Assembly: GCA_904063045.1 (NCBI GenBank)
Contig: CAJFCJ010000013.1
Coordinates: 788,156 to 852,155 of the forward strand
DNA length: 64,000 nucleotides
Source of the DNA: Dimorphilus gyrociliatus
Lineage: Eukaryota; Annelida; Polychaeta; Dinophilidae
Direction: 5' to 3'
The notes under the pieces are model-generated. The model had not been told where the DNA came from, made no database searches, and was given only the letters and a program-made list of their open reading frames with translations. A program made the translations under genes and the position numbers. Positions 61,669 through 64,000 of this stretch are shown here, piece by piece (within the stretch, counting starts at the first letter, position 1; every line of letters starts with the position of its first letter).

Positions 61669-62895
61669 GCCGTAAATATATTTTTGAAAAAGTAGCCCGA
61701 GAAAAGGCTTCGATTTCTCATAGTAATATCTATAGTGTAATGAAAAACTAGTTTTTAATCAGCGCCATTTTATGTGGTTATTCCGAAATGATTTTTCAGT
61801 ATTTATTACAAGAACTAATTTTCGGATTATACAAAATTACTAAACGCTATTCAACGTTTCGCTCTTAGTTTGTATTGATAGCGTTAACGAAATCAACAAC
61901 TTAGTCGAACGAATTACAGAATACGAAAGAGTGCGACGAGCTCTCTGGATTTGACAGCTTTTCTCGCCCTACATCTTTATATTATACGACTAAACGAAAT
62001 CTTACTCTATATAAAATGGACAAATAAACTTAAAGCATTGTACTATAAACGCCAGACGCCGCCTCCCTACCTCCCATCAGACGATTATGAAATTATCATT
62101 AAAATCTTGAATGAGTTATATTATCAAAGATTCCAAATGGTCTTGACAATCAGGTAGTTAGACTTCTGAGGGTGGCCTGTTAAAGTAAAGGAAAAATATA
62201 GCTAGTTCCTTAGTCGACGTTTATTAGTAAATCATCAACGAATGTTGATTGAATGACGGTTGTATGAGATAGAGGACTATAAGGGAGGATATGGGAACTT
62301 GCGAAAAATTCAAATTTAAAAATGCTGGCTATTAATTCTATTTATAAAACTCATCAATGTTAGTACACTCTCAGGGCTCTAGAGACCAAAACAGATATAA
62401 TGACACTTCTCTCTCTATCTGCGTTCTAATTAAAACATATTTGATAGGAGATTGGAAATGAGAATCAATTAGAAGAGTCTATCTCAAAAGAGAAACTCCT
62501 AATTTTTCACTTCTCTCGATTATTATCTGAAGATTATATTATCTAAAAATGTGCTAATGCAAAATTCTCTCCCTTCCCTAGGTTGTTTAACCCAAAAAAC
62601 ATAAACATTATTATCTTTAAAAGAAAAGGATAATGTCTTTGTTATATATGATATTCAGTCAATCCTAAATCATGTAAAATTCTTTGATATTGAGTCTTAT
62701 CGACCAGGTATAGCGGAAGAAAATTATAGAGTCGTCTTCTCGTCTAGAAACAGGGTTTCTAACCGCTTTGATCGGAGATTTTAAAATTCGCTACGACTTC
62801 TTGTGACCTCATAACGGGCTGCCGAGTTCATTTGTGGTTTTTATAAAGGGTTCATAAACTCATTGGCCCAATCACATGATTTAGGGTGCAAGCAA

Positions 62896-62904
62896 TATAT
62901 AAAA
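62896..62904 (+). promoter_or_regulatory. TATA box with upstream CCAAT/ATTGG pair
   Basis: TATATAAAAG is a canonical TATA element. Twenty-four bases upstream lies ATTGGCCCAAT, a palindrome with a CCAAT box on each strand. No other element in the window combines the two so well. The nearest downstream frame is the 57-codon one at 63011. Confidence 0.35.
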
Positions 62905-63010
62905 GCCAATTTAATTCTCTAGGGAATACTGGGCTACCAAGTAGAAGTCATCCAGAAACATCATTGATACTTGTTAGAATCAAAAAATTTTACATAGTAC
63001 ATCTATTAAT

Positions 63011-63184
63011 ATGCTACTGCATTTGGTAGGTTTTGACTATTTCAACGTTATGGCGTACAGTTTACTTGCGCAAAGTCCCATTTGCCAGATAGGGCATAAA
63101 TGTTGCTATTATCGGAGGAAGTTATTAATATGGCAGTGCTCTTTAGGAGCGCGAAGACGTTTTTTCTCGAAGATGCTCAGTTAA
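63011..63184 (+). CDS. possible short Cys/Arg-rich peptide gene
   Basis: An unrecognised 57-codon frame starting 107 bases after the TATA element. It begins with a mildly hydrophobic stretch (MLLHLVGFDYFNVMAYSLLA) and continues with four Cys (ICQIGHKCC, WQC) and dibasic or tribasic sites (RRK, RRR), the layout of a small secreted peptide precursor. The hydrophobic part is weak for a signal peptide. Chance is quite possible. Confidence 0.2.
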   Translation: MLLHLVGFDYFNVMAYSLLAQSPICQIGHKCCYYRRKLLIWQCSLGARRRFFSKMLS

Positions 63185-63705
63185 TGTATATTCTTTTTTT
63201 TAAAAATTCTATATTTTTAAGCCAACAAGGAAGAATCAGATCCTAATTTAGATTACTGCCTGTATACTCCTTCAAGTAATTAAATCTTTAAATTTTACTG
63301 TACACTCCACTGGAGATGCGCGTTTTTTTATTAAATAAGTTGAAAATAATTTTCTAATTTTCCTATTTTGTAAAGCTTGTGTAAAATTACGCTTGCAGGG
63401 GCTAAATTTAAAGCCAATAGCTCTTCAGAATAGCTTAGACTTTGGCCTATTGGAATAGTAACTTTGATCATTCTAATAGCATTACTATTTAGACTTATTA
63501 AGAAAATTAAATATTAAATTAGAACGATTTTATATACGATTGTTGCAAATCAAAACAAAGATAAGCATCAAATTCTTATCAGATCTGATAAAGTAACTTC
63601 GTTTAATCCTTTTCCTCAGTTTAAAATACTAAAGTCTAAATGACAATTAGAAAAAAAAAATAAAACAACATACAATATATGAAATATAAACATAAAATTC
63701 TTTGA

Positions 63706-64000
63706 CTAATCAAAATAGCCGCCAGATCCAATAGCTACAGATTCCTCTGATCCAATTGGCATATAGTCGAGAATCCACATTAAGTCGGTAAGAACAACTA
63801 TAAGAAATTGGAAAAAAATTTGCTAAGAATACAACTTTAACGTATTTGAAAAGGATAACAAACGTAATTCTTTCGGCTTTAATGTTGTATAAATTGGTGA
63901 ACAAGTTGAATTACATGGTTCGCGTGGTGTTAATCGAAATTTATTTTCACCCTTTAGTTGCGCAATCCAAACCATAGGCAAATTTATATCGGCTGGCTTA
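63706..64000 (-). CDS. possible 3' end of a gene that continues beyond the right edge
   Basis: On the minus strand one frame is open from the window edge with protein-like composition (KPADINLPMVWIAQLKGENK, then LTPREPCNSTC). A GTTTGT donor after 63864, the same donor used by several genes here, joins in phase 1 to an acceptor before 63797. The last exon reads VLTDLMWILDYMPIGSEES and SVAIGSGGYFD before a TAG at 63706-63708. I do not recognise the family. With under 80 residues visible the call is tentative. Confidence 0.3.

Larger units (their letters stand above)
56829..63010. other. 6 kb gene-poor region
   Basis: An AATAAA near 57108 probably ends the rabphilin transcript. Short frames at 57927-58299, 58524-58760, 59381-59680 and 61951-62157 have no recognisable features. 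Simple repeats include a TTAG array (59031-59068) and AT runs (57040-57075, 61641-61664). A core-promoter-like TATA element is listed separately. Confidence 0.5.

Overview
The window looks like a gene-dense piece of an animal nuclear genome. It is strongly A+T-rich. Genes are split by very short GT-AG introns, mostly 55-90 bases, and the gene set is bilaterian: RPL12, p190RhoGAP-like, BCAT, AKAP1, NAGS, COQ9, Mondo/MLXIP, DPP3, RFESD, rabphilin. A compact invertebrate genome, for example a miniaturised annelid such as Dimorphilus, would fit, but that taxon is a guess from gene content and intron size. I found no tRNA, rRNA or CRISPR. The gene models below were joined exon by exon by hand. Every complete multi-exon model keeps one open frame from ATG to stop, except BCAT, whose start is one base out of frame.

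Layout: 3' part of RPL12 (+, 78-595); a p190RhoGAP-like gene without a GAP domain (-, 2.9-5.7 kb); a repeat-rich acidic protein of unknown function (-, 6.9-9.5 kb); intergenic DNA with possible non-coding exons and a CTCF-like site; BCAT (+, 12.9-14.1 kb); a 25-exon gene for a secreted Cys-rich repeat protein ending in a Ly6/three-finger domain and GPI signal (-, 14.4-20.5 kb); a FLYWCH/MULE-derived gene (-, 21.1-22.5 kb); a C-type lectin/mucin/sushi transmembrane receptor (+, 23.7-26.9 kb); a 5 kb gene-poor stretch; AKAP1 (-, 32.2-34.6 kb).

The rest holds NAGS (+, 36.5-38.8 kb); COQ9 (-, 40.0-40.8 kb), head to head with Mondo/MLXIP (+, 41.1-44.1 kb); a DPP3-like pseudoenzyme (-, 45.6-47.9 kb) in tandem with an intact DPP3 (-, 48.4-50.7 kb); a small possible broken gene; RFESD (-, 51.4-52.1 kb); rabphilin (+, 52.8-56.8 kb); and a 7 kb gene-poor stretch with a possible terminal gene fragment.

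Functionally the genes are a mix. Mitochondrial metabolism is well represented: NAGS, COQ9, AKAP1 and possibly BCAT. Mondo is a nutrient-sensing transcription factor and rabphilin acts in vesicle exocytosis. Two neighbouring genes encode large modular cell-surface proteins built from symmetric phase-1 exons. The most unusual items are the Cys-repeat/Ly6 fusion, the zinc-site-less DPP3 paralogue beside an intact copy, the p190-like protein that ends before any GAP domain, the selectin-like receptor, and the degenerate but open MULE-derived gene.
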